Shown: positions 37,099 to 45,900 of the stretch, piece by piece
How positions within the stretch are numbered: position 1 is the stretch's first letter
Layout: each line of letters opens with the position of its first letter
Assembly (NCBI RefSeq): GCF_001247745.1
Contig: NZ_LAIR01000002.1
Location: 496,001 to 560,000 of the forward strand
Length of the DNA stretch: 64,000 nt
DNA from: Luteipulveratus halotolerans
Lineage (GTDB): Bacteria; Actinomycetota; Actinomycetes; Actinomycetales; Dermatophilaceae
Direction of reading: 5' to 3'
Program-made: the position numbers and the translations under genes
Notes under the pieces: model-generated
Databases searched by the model: none
What the model was told of the DNA's origin: nothing
What the model saw: only the letters and a program-made list of their open reading frames with translations

Positions 37099-37130
37099 GT
37101 GGTTGGGCCGGCGCTGGCCCGTACAACCAC
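37099..37130 (+). promoter_or_regulatory. Hairpin between rplK and rplA
   Basis: GTGGTTG (37099-37105) pairs CAACCAC (37124-37130) with an inner GGCC/GGCC stem (37106-37109 and 37116-37119). No T-run follows, so it is more likely a processing or protein-binding structure than a terminator; L1 autoregulation is a possibility only. Confidence 0.35.
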
Positions 37131-37165
37131 AACTCCGCAACACGCGCTATGCACAAGGAGCAGAC

Positions 37166-37891
37166 ATGAAGCGCAGCAAGTCCTACCGCTCTGCGGTGGA
37201 GAAGATCGACGCCGACAAGCTGTACGCCCCCCTCCAGGCGGTGCGTCTGGCCAAGGAGACGGCGACGACCAAGTACGACTCGACCGTCGAGGTGGCTTTC
37301 CGCCTCGGTGTCGACCCGCGCAAGTCCGACCAGATGGTCCGCGGCACCGTCAACCTGCCGCACGGCACCGGTAAGACCGCCAAGGTCCTCGTCTTCGCCA
37401 ACGGTGACAAGGCCGCTGCGGCCGAGGCTGCCGGCGCTGACTACGTCGGCTCGGACGAGCTGCTCGACAAGGTCGCCGGTGGCTGGACCGACTTCGACGC
37501 GGTCGTCGCCACCCCGGACCTGATGGGCAAGGTCGGTCGTCTCGGTAAGGTCCTGGGCCCGCGAGGTCTCATGCCCAACCCCAAGACCGGCACCGTCACG
37601 ATGGACGTCGCCAAGGCTGTCTCCGACATCAAGGGCGGCAAGATCGAGTTCCGCGTCGACAAGCACGCCAACCTGCACTTCATCATCGGCAAGGCGAGCT
37701 TCGACGAGACCAAGCTGGTCGAGAACTACGCGGCCGCGCTGGAGGAGATCCTGCGTCTGAAGCCGTCGTCGTCCAAGGGCCGCTACATCACCAAGGCGAC
37801 CATCAGCACGACGATGGGCCCGGGCATCCCGCTGGACTCCAGCAAGACCCGCAACCTCACCTCCGAGGAGGCTGCCGGCGAGGAGGCCTGA
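37166..37891 (+). CDS. rplA: 50S ribosomal protein L1
   Basis: 241 residues; the domain II signature GKVLGPRGLMPNPKTGTV is intact. Binds 23S rRNA at the stalk base and E-site and may repress its own operon. AAGGAG precedes ATG 37166. A terminator follows, so rplJL is a separate unit here. Confidence 0.99.
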   Translation: MKRSKSYRSAVEKIDADKLYAPLQAVRLAKETATTKYDSTVEVAFRLGVDPRKSDQMVRGTVNLPHGTGKTAKVLVFANGDKAAAAEAAGADYVGSDELLDKVAGGWTDFDAVVATPDLMGKVGRLGKVLGPRGLMPNPKTGTVTMDVAKAVSDIKGGKIEFRVDKHANLHFIIGKASFDETKLVENYAAALEEILRLKPSSSKGRYITKATISTTMGPGIPLDSSKTRNLTSEEAAGEEA

Positions 37892-37911
37892 GCCTCCTTC
37901 CGCAGTCGCGT

Positions 37912-37951
37912 ACGACGGCCGCTCACCCCAGCTGGGGTGGGCGGCCGTCGT
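37912..37951. terminator. Terminator after rplA
   Basis: A near-perfect stem of about 18 bp (ACGACGGCCGCTCACCCC with its complement, one mismatch) around AGCT. It lies between rplA and the convergent PEP-mutase family gene and could serve both. Confidence 0.85.
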
Positions 37952-37973
37952 CGTCGGGATCGACGGACCGCTG

Positions 37974-38768
37974 TCAGGCGAAGAGTGCGTTGACGTCGCC
38001 CCAGCCGAGGGCGTCGTCCATCTGGGTGTAGGTGCCCTCGTCGAGCATCTCGCGGGCGGCGCGTGAGACGTGCCCCAGCACGGCGCCCGCGAGCGAGGAC
38101 CCGGCCGACACCCGTCGTACGCCGGCCGCCCGCAGCTCCGGCACGCTGGGAGAGCCAGGGCCGACGAGCACGTTGACCGGCGCGTCGATCGCAGCGGTGA
38201 TGCGGCCGATGACGTCGAGGTCGCCGGTGCCGGGGACGAAGATGCCGCTCGCCCCGGCCGCGAGGTAGGCACGCGCGCGTACGAGCGCGTCGTCCAGGTC
38301 TGCGGTGCCGGCGAGGTAGGAGTCGGTGCGGGCGTTGATGAACAGGTCGACTCCTGCTGCGTCGGCGGCCTGGCGTACGACGGACACGCGATGGGCGGCG
38401 TCCTCGACGGTCCGAAATCCTCCGGCGTGGGTGTCCTCGATGTTGACGCCGACCGCCCCGGCCTCGATCACCAGCCGCGTCGTCTCGGCGAGCGCCTCGT
38501 CGCCCTCGCCGAAGCCTCCCTCGATGTCGCACGAGACGGGGACGTCGACCGCCGAGGTGATCCGCCGCAGGGCCTCGAGCATCACATCACGCTCGAGGTG
38601 GTTGCCGTCAGGACGGCCGAGGGACCACGCGACGGCGGCGCTGGTGGTGGCGAGCGCGGGAGCGCCCGCGTCCTCGATGAGCCGGGCGGTGACGGCGTCC
38701 CAGCAGTTGGGGAGCACCACGAGGTCGTCGTGGAGGGCATGGAAACGGGCAGCGAGGTCGGTGGCCAT
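37974..38768 (-). CDS. Isocitrate lyase/PEP mutase superfamily protein
   Basis: 264-residue TIM-barrel enzyme. Mg-binding and active-site segments SCDIEGGFGEG, VGVNIEDTHAGG and LFINARTDSYL are seen. The lyase motif KKCGH of isocitrate and methylisocitrate lyases is absent, so C-C lyase or oxaloacetate/phosphonopyruvate-type chemistry is possible but unproven. ATG 38768 is chosen; upstream codons are not conserved. First gene of the block that separates rplA from rplJ. Confidence 0.85.
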   Translation of the reverse strand: MATDLAARFHALHDDLVVLPNCWDAVTARLIEDAGAPALATTSAAVAWSLGRPDGNHLERDVMLEALRRITSAVDVPVSCDIEGGFGEGDEALAETTRLVIEAGAVGVNIEDTHAGGFRTVEDAAHRVSVVRQAADAAGVDLFINARTDSYLAGTADLDDALVRARAYLAAGASGIFVPGTGDLDVIGRITAAIDAPVNVLVGPGSPSVPELRAAGVRRVSAGSSLAGAVLGHVSRAAREMLDEGTYTQMDDALGWGDVNALFA

Positions 38769-38858
38769 GGCCGGCACGCTAGGCGGGAGTGCTGACAGGT
38801 GCTGGCAGGTTCGCGACCCGATGGTCGAGCGCCGTCGGTCGACCATCGGGTCGCGGTC

Positions 38859-39413
38859 TCACGCCGGTCGCAGGCGTCGGTCAGTCGTCTCGATGTCAGC
38901 GTGTTCGGCCATGCTCGCGCGCAGCGTGGTGAGCGCCTTGTGGCAGCTGCTGCGGACGGCGACCTTCGAGATGTCGAGGACCCTGGCGACCTCGGCGACG
39001 GGCATGTCCTCGTAGAACCGGAGGGCGAGCACGGCTCGCTGCTGCCGAGGCAGTCCACCGGCCAGCCGCAGGAGTGCATCGCGGTCGGCGACCTGATCGG
39101 CTGCGCCTCCGGTGACCCGTGCATGACTGCGGACCACGGCGTCGGAGACGACCTCACCACTCGCCGACCGGCGCTTGGCGGACAGGAACGTGTTGACCAT
39201 CATCGACCTGGCGTATGCGCCAGGCGAACGGCTGGCGGAGACCTTCGACCACTTGTCGATGATCTTGGCCAGGGTGTCCTGAAGCAGGTCCTCGGCGTCG
39301 TGCCGGTTGCCGGTCAGCGACAGCGCGCGCCCGCTCGGCCGCGACATGTCGCGGCCGAGGAACTGGTCCAGACCGTCGTCGGTGATGGACCGCTCCGTAC
39401 GTCGGCCGATCAC
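38859..39413 (-). CDS. SigE-family RNA polymerase sigma factor (ECF-like)
   Basis: 184 residues with region 2 (SLTGNRHDAEDLLQDTLAKIIDKW...YARSMMVNTFLSAKRR) and region 4 (LPRQQRAVLALRFYEDMPVAEVARVLDISKVAVRSSCHKALTTLR). The short form and wording match the SigE family of actinobacterial group 4 sigma factors. GTG 39413 overlaps the upstream gene's stop (GTGA), so it is co-translated with the putative membrane partner. Promoter specificity is unknown. Confidence 0.92.
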   Translation of the reverse strand: MIGRRTERSITDDGLDQFLGRDMSRPSGRALSLTGNRHDAEDLLQDTLAKIIDKWSKVSASRSPGAYARSMMVNTFLSAKRRSASGEVVSDAVVRSHARVTGGAADQVADRDALLRLAGGLPRQQRAVLALRFYEDMPVAEVARVLDISKVAVRSSCHKALTTLRASMAEHADIETTDRRLRPA

Positions 39414-40405
39414 CGGACGACCTGGGGCTGGTTGCCCGCCGTCCGTGGCGCAGGCTCCTGCGAGGTGGCGGTGACGGCGTGCCACTTCTGCACCCACTGC
39501 GGTGGCCTGGTCTCGAAGCGGGACTGGGTGTACGCGTAACCGGACGTGGTGATCCGCTCGGCCGTGGCGGCTGCTGCGGCCAGTGCCGTCGTCCGGGCTG
39601 TCCTGGGATCGGCGGCCTGCGCGGACGCCGTCACGAGCAGCGCGCCGACCTGCACCGTCGTACCGATGGCCGTGTCGGAACCCGGCCGGCTCGGGTCGGT
39701 GGGGGAGGCGGTCCACCGGTAGGTGCGCCGGTGACCCTCGCGCAGGTCCTCCCAGTCGCCGGTGATCCAGGTCGCGGGCTGCGCCTGGGTGAAGTGGCAG
39801 TACGACGAGGCCTGCTTGATGCTGGCGTAGCCGATGCCGCCGCCGGGGTCGCTGATCGTGATCCGGACCCGCAGGCCGTTGCCGGCCTGCGTCTGCGACA
39901 CCATCGCTGCCGGTGCCTCATAGGTGTCGTCCTGCACGCCGTCGTGGCGGCGTTCGCGCGGGAAGAGGCTGCAGGTCTGGTTGTCGAACGCCGGGGCGAG
40001 CGCGTTCTGCGTGCCCGCCTGGGTGAAGCTCAGCCCGCCCACCGGCCGGGTCGGGAACAACGCAGGCAGGTCGTACCCGCGCGGGCCGTCCGGGGTCTGG
40101 ACGACCGGCCGCGCCGCCGAGCTCGCGGAGGTGCGTGCGGTCGACGTGCTCGAGGCGGCCGGGGTCACGACGTGCTCCGTGCCGGTTCCTCGCAGGCCGA
40201 CGCTCAGGACGACCGCTCCGGTGACGGCGGCTGCTCCGCACAGCGTGCCGGCACCGGCCAGCGCACGGCGCCTGCGACGAGCACCGCGGGCCTGGCGGTG
40301 GGCGGCGTCCAGCACGCGCTCGTGGTCGAACGGCTCGGCGCCGGCGTCGGCGTACCCGGCGCGCAGCTGGTCGGCGATCGACGTGAGCTCGGGGTCCTTC
40401 GGCAT
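39410..40405 (-). CDS. Single-pass membrane protein paired with sigma factor
   Basis: 331 residues. A cytoplasmic N-terminal part (PKDPELTSIADQLRAGYADAG...RRRRR) is followed by one membrane helix (ALAGAGTLCGAAAVTGAVVLSVGL, about 45-68), a Ser/Thr-rich linker and an extracytoplasmic domain with two or more Cys. The topology suits a membrane anti-sigma or sensor partner, but no zinc anti-sigma motif HxxxCxxC is visible. Upstream of and coupled to the sigma gene, which is the reverse of the usual sigma/anti-sigma order. AGGAGG precedes ATG 40405. Confidence 0.72.
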   Translation of the reverse strand: MPKDPELTSIADQLRAGYADAGAEPFDHERVLDAAHRQARGARRRRRALAGAGTLCGAAAVTGAVVLSVGLRGTGTEHVVTPAASSTSTARTSASSAARPVVQTPDGPRGYDLPALFPTRPVGGLSFTQAGTQNALAPAFDNQTCSLFPRERRHDGVQDDTYEAPAAMVSQTQAGNGLRVRITISDPGGGIGYASIKQASSYCHFTQAQPATWITGDWEDLREGHRRTYRWTASPTDPSRPGSDTAIGTTVQVGALLVTASAQAADPRTARTTALAAAAATAERITTSGYAYTQSRFETRPPQWVQKWHAVTATSQEPAPRTAGNQPQVVR

Positions 40406-40608
40406 GGTTCCTCCTGGGTCGAGGGAGTTCTTCGACCTGCAGACGCGGTGGAGGACCACCTGCGTGACCCGCGCCGTACATCACGATTCGGCCGACACCG
40501 GGATCGGCGGGTCGGCACGGTTCTACTCTGAGCTGCTTTCCGCGCCCGGCCCGCACGCCGGAGCGGTCTTCGTGCCGGGCCTGACCGGCTGCACAGGGGG
40601 AGGATCCC

Positions 40609-41532
40609 ATGATCAGCACCATGCGTCGTACGGCCGCGCTCACGTCGGTCGTCGCGCTGTCCTTCACGCTCACCGCGTGCGGTGACGACACGACGGCGGG
40701 GTCGAGGTCCACCAGCCCACCGGTGGCGTCCTCGTCGCCCTCGTCGTCGTCGACGACGACGGCCGCACCGGTGACCGCGACCGCCTCCACGACATCGCAG
40801 GCCGCCGGCGGTGGCTCGGTGGCGATGCGCATCCGGACGGCGGTCGACGCCGAGCGCACGGTTCACGTGCAGATGACCTCGCCGGGCGAGCAGGACACGG
40901 TCACCATGGACTTCGCCGACCTGGCCGACGAGGACGGCGACGTCGCGATCCAGATGGGCCCGACGACGCGCATGCGCAGCGTCGGGGGCACGGTCTACCT
41001 CCAGGACCCCGACCTCGCCGGCCGCACCTGGGTGCGGGTCTCCGAGGACAGCGACTCGATGGCCGGTCTGATGCTCCTGCCGATGGCGGCGCTGACGATG
41101 ATCGCCGACGTCGACACCCAGGTCGACCTGTGGGAGAAGGGCACGTTCACCTCGCGCGGTCCGGCGACCGTCCGCGGTGCCTCGACCACCCACTACGTCA
41201 TCAAGGTCCCGGGTGACAAGGTCGTCGAGGCGTTCGACGAGACCGGCGACCTGAGCCCCAACGACCGCGCCGAGATGCGCAAGAGCGCCAAGGGCAGGAC
41301 GGTGGCGTACGACGTCTGGCTCGACGACCGCGACCGTCCCGTCCGCATCCGTACGGACCTCGCAATGATGGCTCTCGCGTTCGGCGAGGCCGGCGAGGAC
41401 GCGGACGAGCCGGCTCCGGTCGCGGTCGTCGACTACTCGCGCTGGGGCGCGCCGGTGCACATCGCCGCCCCGCCTGCCGCCCAGGTCAAGGACGCCGACG
41501 ACGTCCTGGAAGAGGACGCGCCCGCCGGGTGA
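40609..41532 (+). CDS. Putative lipoprotein
   Basis: 307 residues; signal peptide with lipobox LTAC and lipid-attachment Cys24, then a Ser/Thr/Ala-rich linker to about residue 70. The folded part has the pattern of LppX/LprG-like lipoproteins (MRSVGGTVYLQDPDLAGRTWVRV, TTHYVIKV, VAYDVWLDDRDRPVRIRTDL). It may carry lipids or sense the envelope. Divergent from the sigma-membrane-protein pair over 203 bp, so a regulon link is plausible. Confidence 0.85.
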   Translation: MISTMRRTAALTSVVALSFTLTACGDDTTAGSRSTSPPVASSSPSSSSTTTAAPVTATASTTSQAAGGGSVAMRIRTAVDAERTVHVQMTSPGEQDTVTMDFADLADEDGDVAIQMGPTTRMRSVGGTVYLQDPDLAGRTWVRVSEDSDSMAGLMLLPMAALTMIADVDTQVDLWEKGTFTSRGPATVRGASTTHYVIKVPGDKVVEAFDETGDLSPNDRAEMRKSAKGRTVAYDVWLDDRDRPVRIRTDLAMMALAFGEAGEDADEPAPVAVVDYSRWGAPVHIAAPPAAQVKDADDVLEEDAPAG

Positions 41533-41540
41533 CGGGAGGC

Positions 41541-41568
41541 GCCGCTGCACCGATTTGGCGCAGCGGCG
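41541..41568 (+). terminator. Hairpin after the lipoprotein gene
   Basis: CGCCGCTGC pairs GCAGCGGCG across about 11 bases (ACCGATTTGGC), nine bases after the stop. No long T-run. Confidence 0.55.
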
Positions 41569-41599
41569 CGCCGCCCCGTACTCTTGCTCATACCAATGA

Positions 41600-41748
41600 C
41601 CGCCGGTTGTCGCGCCCGTGAGGGTGGCGACCGAAGGCCTCGCCAGGAGCGAGCGACCAGCGCAGGTGAGCAAGAGGCCGTACGACGACCGCAGGGTCGG
41701 CTCGTACCACTGTGAGCCCCGAGCGCATCTGCGCCGGGGCTCTTTCCT
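41600..41748 (+). promoter_or_regulatory. Candidate L10 leader with attenuator upstream of rplJ
   Basis: The stretch between the lipoprotein terminator and rplJ has no gene. It ends in a strong hairpin GAGCCCCG/CGGGGCTC (41714-41721 with 41735-41742), with inner GCGCA/TGCGC, followed by TTTCCTT. That is a factor-independent terminator 47 bp before rplJ. Upstream GC-rich segments can pair alternatively. This is the place and layout of the L10(L12)4 autoregulatory leader known in bacteria; the assignment is by position and structure only. Confidence 0.6.
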
Positions 41749-41795
41749 TGTTCCGGGCCCGGACGAGACCGGCACTCACCCGGAAGGAGGCCCGC

Positions 41796-42404
41796 ATGGC
41801 GAACCCCGAGAAGGACGCGGCGATCGCAGAGCTGACGGACAAGTTCCGCACCTCGAATGCGGCCGTGCTGACGGAGTACCGCGGCTTGTCCGTGGCCCAG
41901 CTCACCGAGCTGCGCAACTCCATCCGTGAGCACGCGACCTACGCCGTGGTGAAGAACACGCTGACCAAGCGTGCTGCCGAGGCCGCGGGAGTCACCGCGT
42001 TCGACGGCCAGCTCGAGGGTCCGTCCGCGATCGTCTTCGTCACCGGTGACCCGGTGGAGACGGCCAAGGGCCTGCGTGACTTCGCCAAGGACAACCCCCT
42101 CCTCGTCATCAAGAGCGGTGTGCTTGACGGCAAGCCGCTCGACGCTGACGAGATCAAGAAGCTCGCGAGCCTTGAGTCGCGCGAGGTTCTGCTCGCCAAG
42201 CTGGCAGGCGCCATGAACGCCTCGCTCAGCCAGGCGGTCTACCTCTTCGCCGCGCCGCTCTCGCAGACCGCTCGTGTGGTCGACGCGCTGCGCGCGAAGG
42301 TCGAGACCGAGGGACCCGTCTCCGAGGCTGCCGCTCCGGCCGCCGACGAGGCACCGGCCGATGAGGCCACCACCGACGTCGCCGAGGGTGGCGACGAGAG
42401 CTGA
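41796..42404 (+). CDS. rplJ: 50S ribosomal protein L10
   Basis: 202 residues; the N-terminal domain (FRTSNAAVLTEYRGLSVAQLTELRNSIRE) and helix alpha-8 region for L12 dimers are present. The C-terminal Ala/Glu/Asp-rich tail is typical of actinobacteria. GGAAGGAGG is five bases upstream of ATG 41796. Stop-to-rplL gap 75 bp. Confidence 0.98.
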   Translation: MANPEKDAAIAELTDKFRTSNAAVLTEYRGLSVAQLTELRNSIREHATYAVVKNTLTKRAAEAAGVTAFDGQLEGPSAIVFVTGDPVETAKGLRDFAKDNPLLVIKSGVLDGKPLDADEIKKLASLESREVLLAKLAGAMNASLSQAVYLFAAPLSQTARVVDALRAKVETEGPVSEAAAPAADEAPADEATTDVAEGGDES

Positions 42405-42479
42405 CGACCGGCGTACGCCGATCGCTCAGCTGACCAACACACCGCCACTCATACGGCATAGAAAGAAAGGACGCCCATC

Positions 42480-42866
42480 ATGGCGAAGCTCAGCACCGAC
42501 GAGCTCCTTGAGGCCTTCAAGGAGATGACCCTGATCGAGCTCTCCGAGTTCGTGAAGCAGTTCGAGGACACCTTCAACGTCACCGCGGCGGCCCCCGTTG
42601 CCGTTGCGGGCGCGGCTCCGGCCGGCGCTGCTGGTGGCGAGGCTGCCGCCGAGCAGGACGAGTTCGACGTGATCCTGGCTGCGGCCGGCGACAAGAAGAT
42701 CCAGGTCATCAAGGAGGTCCGCGCGCTGACCTCCCTCGGCCTGAAGGAGGCCAAGGACCTCGTGGACGGCGCCCCCAAGCCCGTCCTGGAGAAGGTCGAC
42801 AAGGCTGCCGCCGAGAAGGCCAAGGAGCAGCTCGAGGGCGCCGGCGCGACCGTCGAGCTCAAGTGA
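42480..42866 (+). CDS. rplL: 50S ribosomal protein L7/L12
   Basis: 128 residues with N-terminal dimerisation domain, Ala/Gly-rich hinge (AAPVAVAGAAPAGAAGG) and the C-terminal factor-binding domain (KIQVIKEVRALTSLGLKEAKDLVDGAPKPVLE). A strong terminator follows, so rpoB is not simply read from here. Confidence 0.99.
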   Translation: MAKLSTDELLEAFKEMTLIELSEFVKQFEDTFNVTAAAPVAVAGAAPAGAAGGEAAAEQDEFDVILAAAGDKKIQVIKEVRALTSLGLKEAKDLVDGAPKPVLEKVDKAAAEKAKEQLEGAGATVELK

Positions 42867-42888
42867 GCCTGATCTTCTAGATCACGAG

Positions 42889-42922
42889 CAGCCCCCTTCC
42901 GACTCCGGCCGGAAGGGGGCTG
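42889..42922 (+). terminator. Terminator after rplL
   Basis: CAGCCCCCTTCCG pairs perfectly with CGGAAGGGGGCTG across eight bases, followed by TTCT. Confidence 0.9.
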
Positions 42923-42991
42923 TTCTGTGCCCGGTCGCGGCCGTAAAACCAGAGGCGCGCTGTCGGCGGCGGCGCATAGCGTGGAGGAACC

Positions 42992-45900
42992 ATGACGACG
43001 ACCGATCGCCGCGCCCCGGCGACCCCTGCACCGACCCCGCTCGCCCCCGACGACCCGGCCCGCCGGGTCACCTGGCGTCGCCTGCGCTCACCCGCGGCCG
43101 CCGTCGCCCTCCTGGCGCTCGCGGTCGGCGTGGTCGGGCAGGCGCTCGGCACGGTGATCGCCGGCCGACTCGCGATCGACCCGTCCGGCGGACTCGTCGG
43201 ACTGCTCGCTCTCGCAGTCGTGGGTGGTGCGGTCCTCGTCACCGCAGGTCAGGTCGTGTGGGCCGCGGTGTCCGATCGCGCCGAGGGCGCCCTGCGCGGT
43301 GACCTCCTGAGCGCCGCGCTGCACCAGCCGCTGGCGGCCCTGTCCGAGCAGGCGGTCGGCGAGATCCTCGACCGCGTCGACGACGACACCCACGAGGTCG
43401 GCACCCTCACCCGCATGCAGCTGTGGGGTGTGCTGCGCGCCGGGTTCGGCGTCGTCCCCATGTGGGTCGTCGCGAGCCTCACCTGGTGGCCCGCCTGGTT
43501 CGTCTTCCCGCTCGCTGCGTTCCTCATCTGGCCGGCGATCCGACGTCTGATGCCGCGCATCGCTGAGCTCAAGGTCATCGAGGAGATGGCCTGGACCGAT
43601 CACGCCGCCGCCCTTGAGGAGAGCATCGCCGGCCGCGACGACCTGCGGACGAGCCTGGGGCAGCCCTTCGCCGTACGCCGCATCGCGCGTCTGTCGGCCA
43701 CGGTGCACGAGCGGTTCCGGTCCGTGCTGACGGTCGAGCGCTCGCTCCTGCTGCGCGCGGGCCTCGTCATGCACGCAGCCCTCGCCGGCGTCGCCGTCGC
43801 CGGTGTCGCGATGACGGTCAGCGGTGACCTCCCGGTGGGCCGGCTGATCACGCTGTTCCTGGTGACGAGCATGTTCGTCGGCCAGATCAGCAACGTCGCC
43901 CAGCACCTGCCCGACCTGCAGGCCGGGCTCGGCGCCCTGGTCCGCCTGCGGCAGATGCTGTCCTCGCCGCCGGAGCCCGTCGGCGGCACCCACGTGCCCG
44001 AGGGTGACCTCGACCTGGAGTTCGCCGGCCTCGACTTCGCTTACGACGACAGCGGATTCGCGCTGCGCGACATCGACCTGCACGTGCCGCACGGCCAGAC
44101 GATGGCACTGGTCGGCCGCACCGGATCGGGCAAGTCGACGCTCGCGTCCCTGGTGTCGCGCGCGGTCGAGCCCGCACCCGGCACCGTCCTGATCGGCGGC
44201 GTCGACGTGCTCGACATCGACCTGCACGACCTGCGCGCCACGGTCGGCGTGGTCACCCAGCGCACCGACATCCTGGCCGGCACGCTCGAGCAGAACATCA
44301 CCCTCTTCGCGCCGGTCGAGCGCGCTCGTGTCGAGGCGGCGGTCGACGAGCTCGGCCTCACCGACTGGGTGGCCGGCCTGCCCGACGGTCTCGACACGGT
44401 CCTCGGAGCGTCCGGCACGTCGTTGTCGGCGGGGGAGGAGCAGCTGGTCGCGTTCGCGCGCCTGCTCGTGCGCGACGTCCGCATCGTGATCCTCGACGAG
44501 GCGACCGCACGCATGGACCCGGTCACCGAGGCGCGCGTCGTCGCCGCCTCCGACCGACTGCTCGCGCACCGTACGGGCATCCTCGTCACACACCGTCTGT
44601 CCACGACCCGCCGCGCCGAGCTCGTCGCCGTGCTCGACCACGGCCGGGTCGTCCAGGCCGGTCCGATGCAGACGCTGCGCTCGCACCCCGGCCCGTTCCG
44701 GACGCTGTGGGAGGCCAGCGCCACCCAGGAGCACGACGGCGACGAGGCACAGGCGGCAGCCGTCGGCGGCGTACGCCGGACCGGTGCCGCACCCGACCTG
44801 CCCGAGGTCGGCACCGGCCCGAGCCTGGCGCGCGGCATCTGGCGCGTCCTGCGCGTGCGGCCCGAGTGGGGACTGCTCGCGGTCGGCCTGTTCGCGCTGT
44901 CGGCGATGCTCGGTTCGGTCGGTGCGCTGACCGGCCTGGTCTGGGGTCACGTCGTCGTCGACCTGCGTGCCGGTGAGACGCCGTCGGTCCTCTCGGCTGT
45001 CCTGGTCGGGGCTCTCCTGCTCGGCCCGGTGCTGCTGTCGGTCGCCATCGCCCTCTACCCGCGCTGGTGGGTCGAGGTCCTCCTACGCACCCGCATGTCC
45101 GTCCTGCGCGGCCAGACCGCCCAGCACCGGCTGCCCGCCTCGCCGGCCGGCGAGGTCGTCGCACGCGCCATGGACGCCGACCGCTACGCGCGCTACGCCG
45201 ACCGCTGGGTCGACTTCGTCAACGGTCTCGCGATCGCGCTCGTGACCGCGGTGGCCGCCGGCACCTGGATCGCCGGCCTGGTGCTGCTGGTCGTCATGGC
45301 GGCCGCTGCGGGTGCCTCCATCCTCGGGCGCCCCGTCGCTGGTCGGACGGCCGCGCAGTCGTCGGCGGCCCGCGCACGGTTCGGGCGGTCCCTGGTGTCG
45401 TCGCTGGAGTCGGCGCGCACCGTCAAGCTCGCCGGCCGTACCCCCGAGGTGCACGCCCACCTGCGCAGCGTCGACAGCGGGCGCGTCGACGCCGCCGTGC
45501 GTGAGCACCGGGTGCAGGCCGTGCTCGACGGTGTGCCGATCATCATGGTCCAGGTCGGCGTGGTCGCCGCCTGGGCCGCGCTCGTGCACGGCATCTGGGG
45601 CCTGGTCACCGCCATCCTGGTGACCACCGCCGTCAACGGCTTCGACTGGTTCGGTCGCGTTGCGGGAGCCGTCGTCACCGAGGCCCCCGGCACCCGCGCC
45701 TGGCAGAAGGCCACGTCGGCGTACGCCGGTGGCGCCGACCTCATGGACGTCCCCGAGGGCGTCGACCTGCTGTCCGGCAGCTCGCCCGAGCCGACCTCGG
45801 TGGTGTCCGAACCTCTCGACGAGGTCCGGCTGAGCGGTCTGAGCGCGGTCCACGACGACGGCACGATCGGCGTCACCGACGTCGACCTCACCGTGCGACG

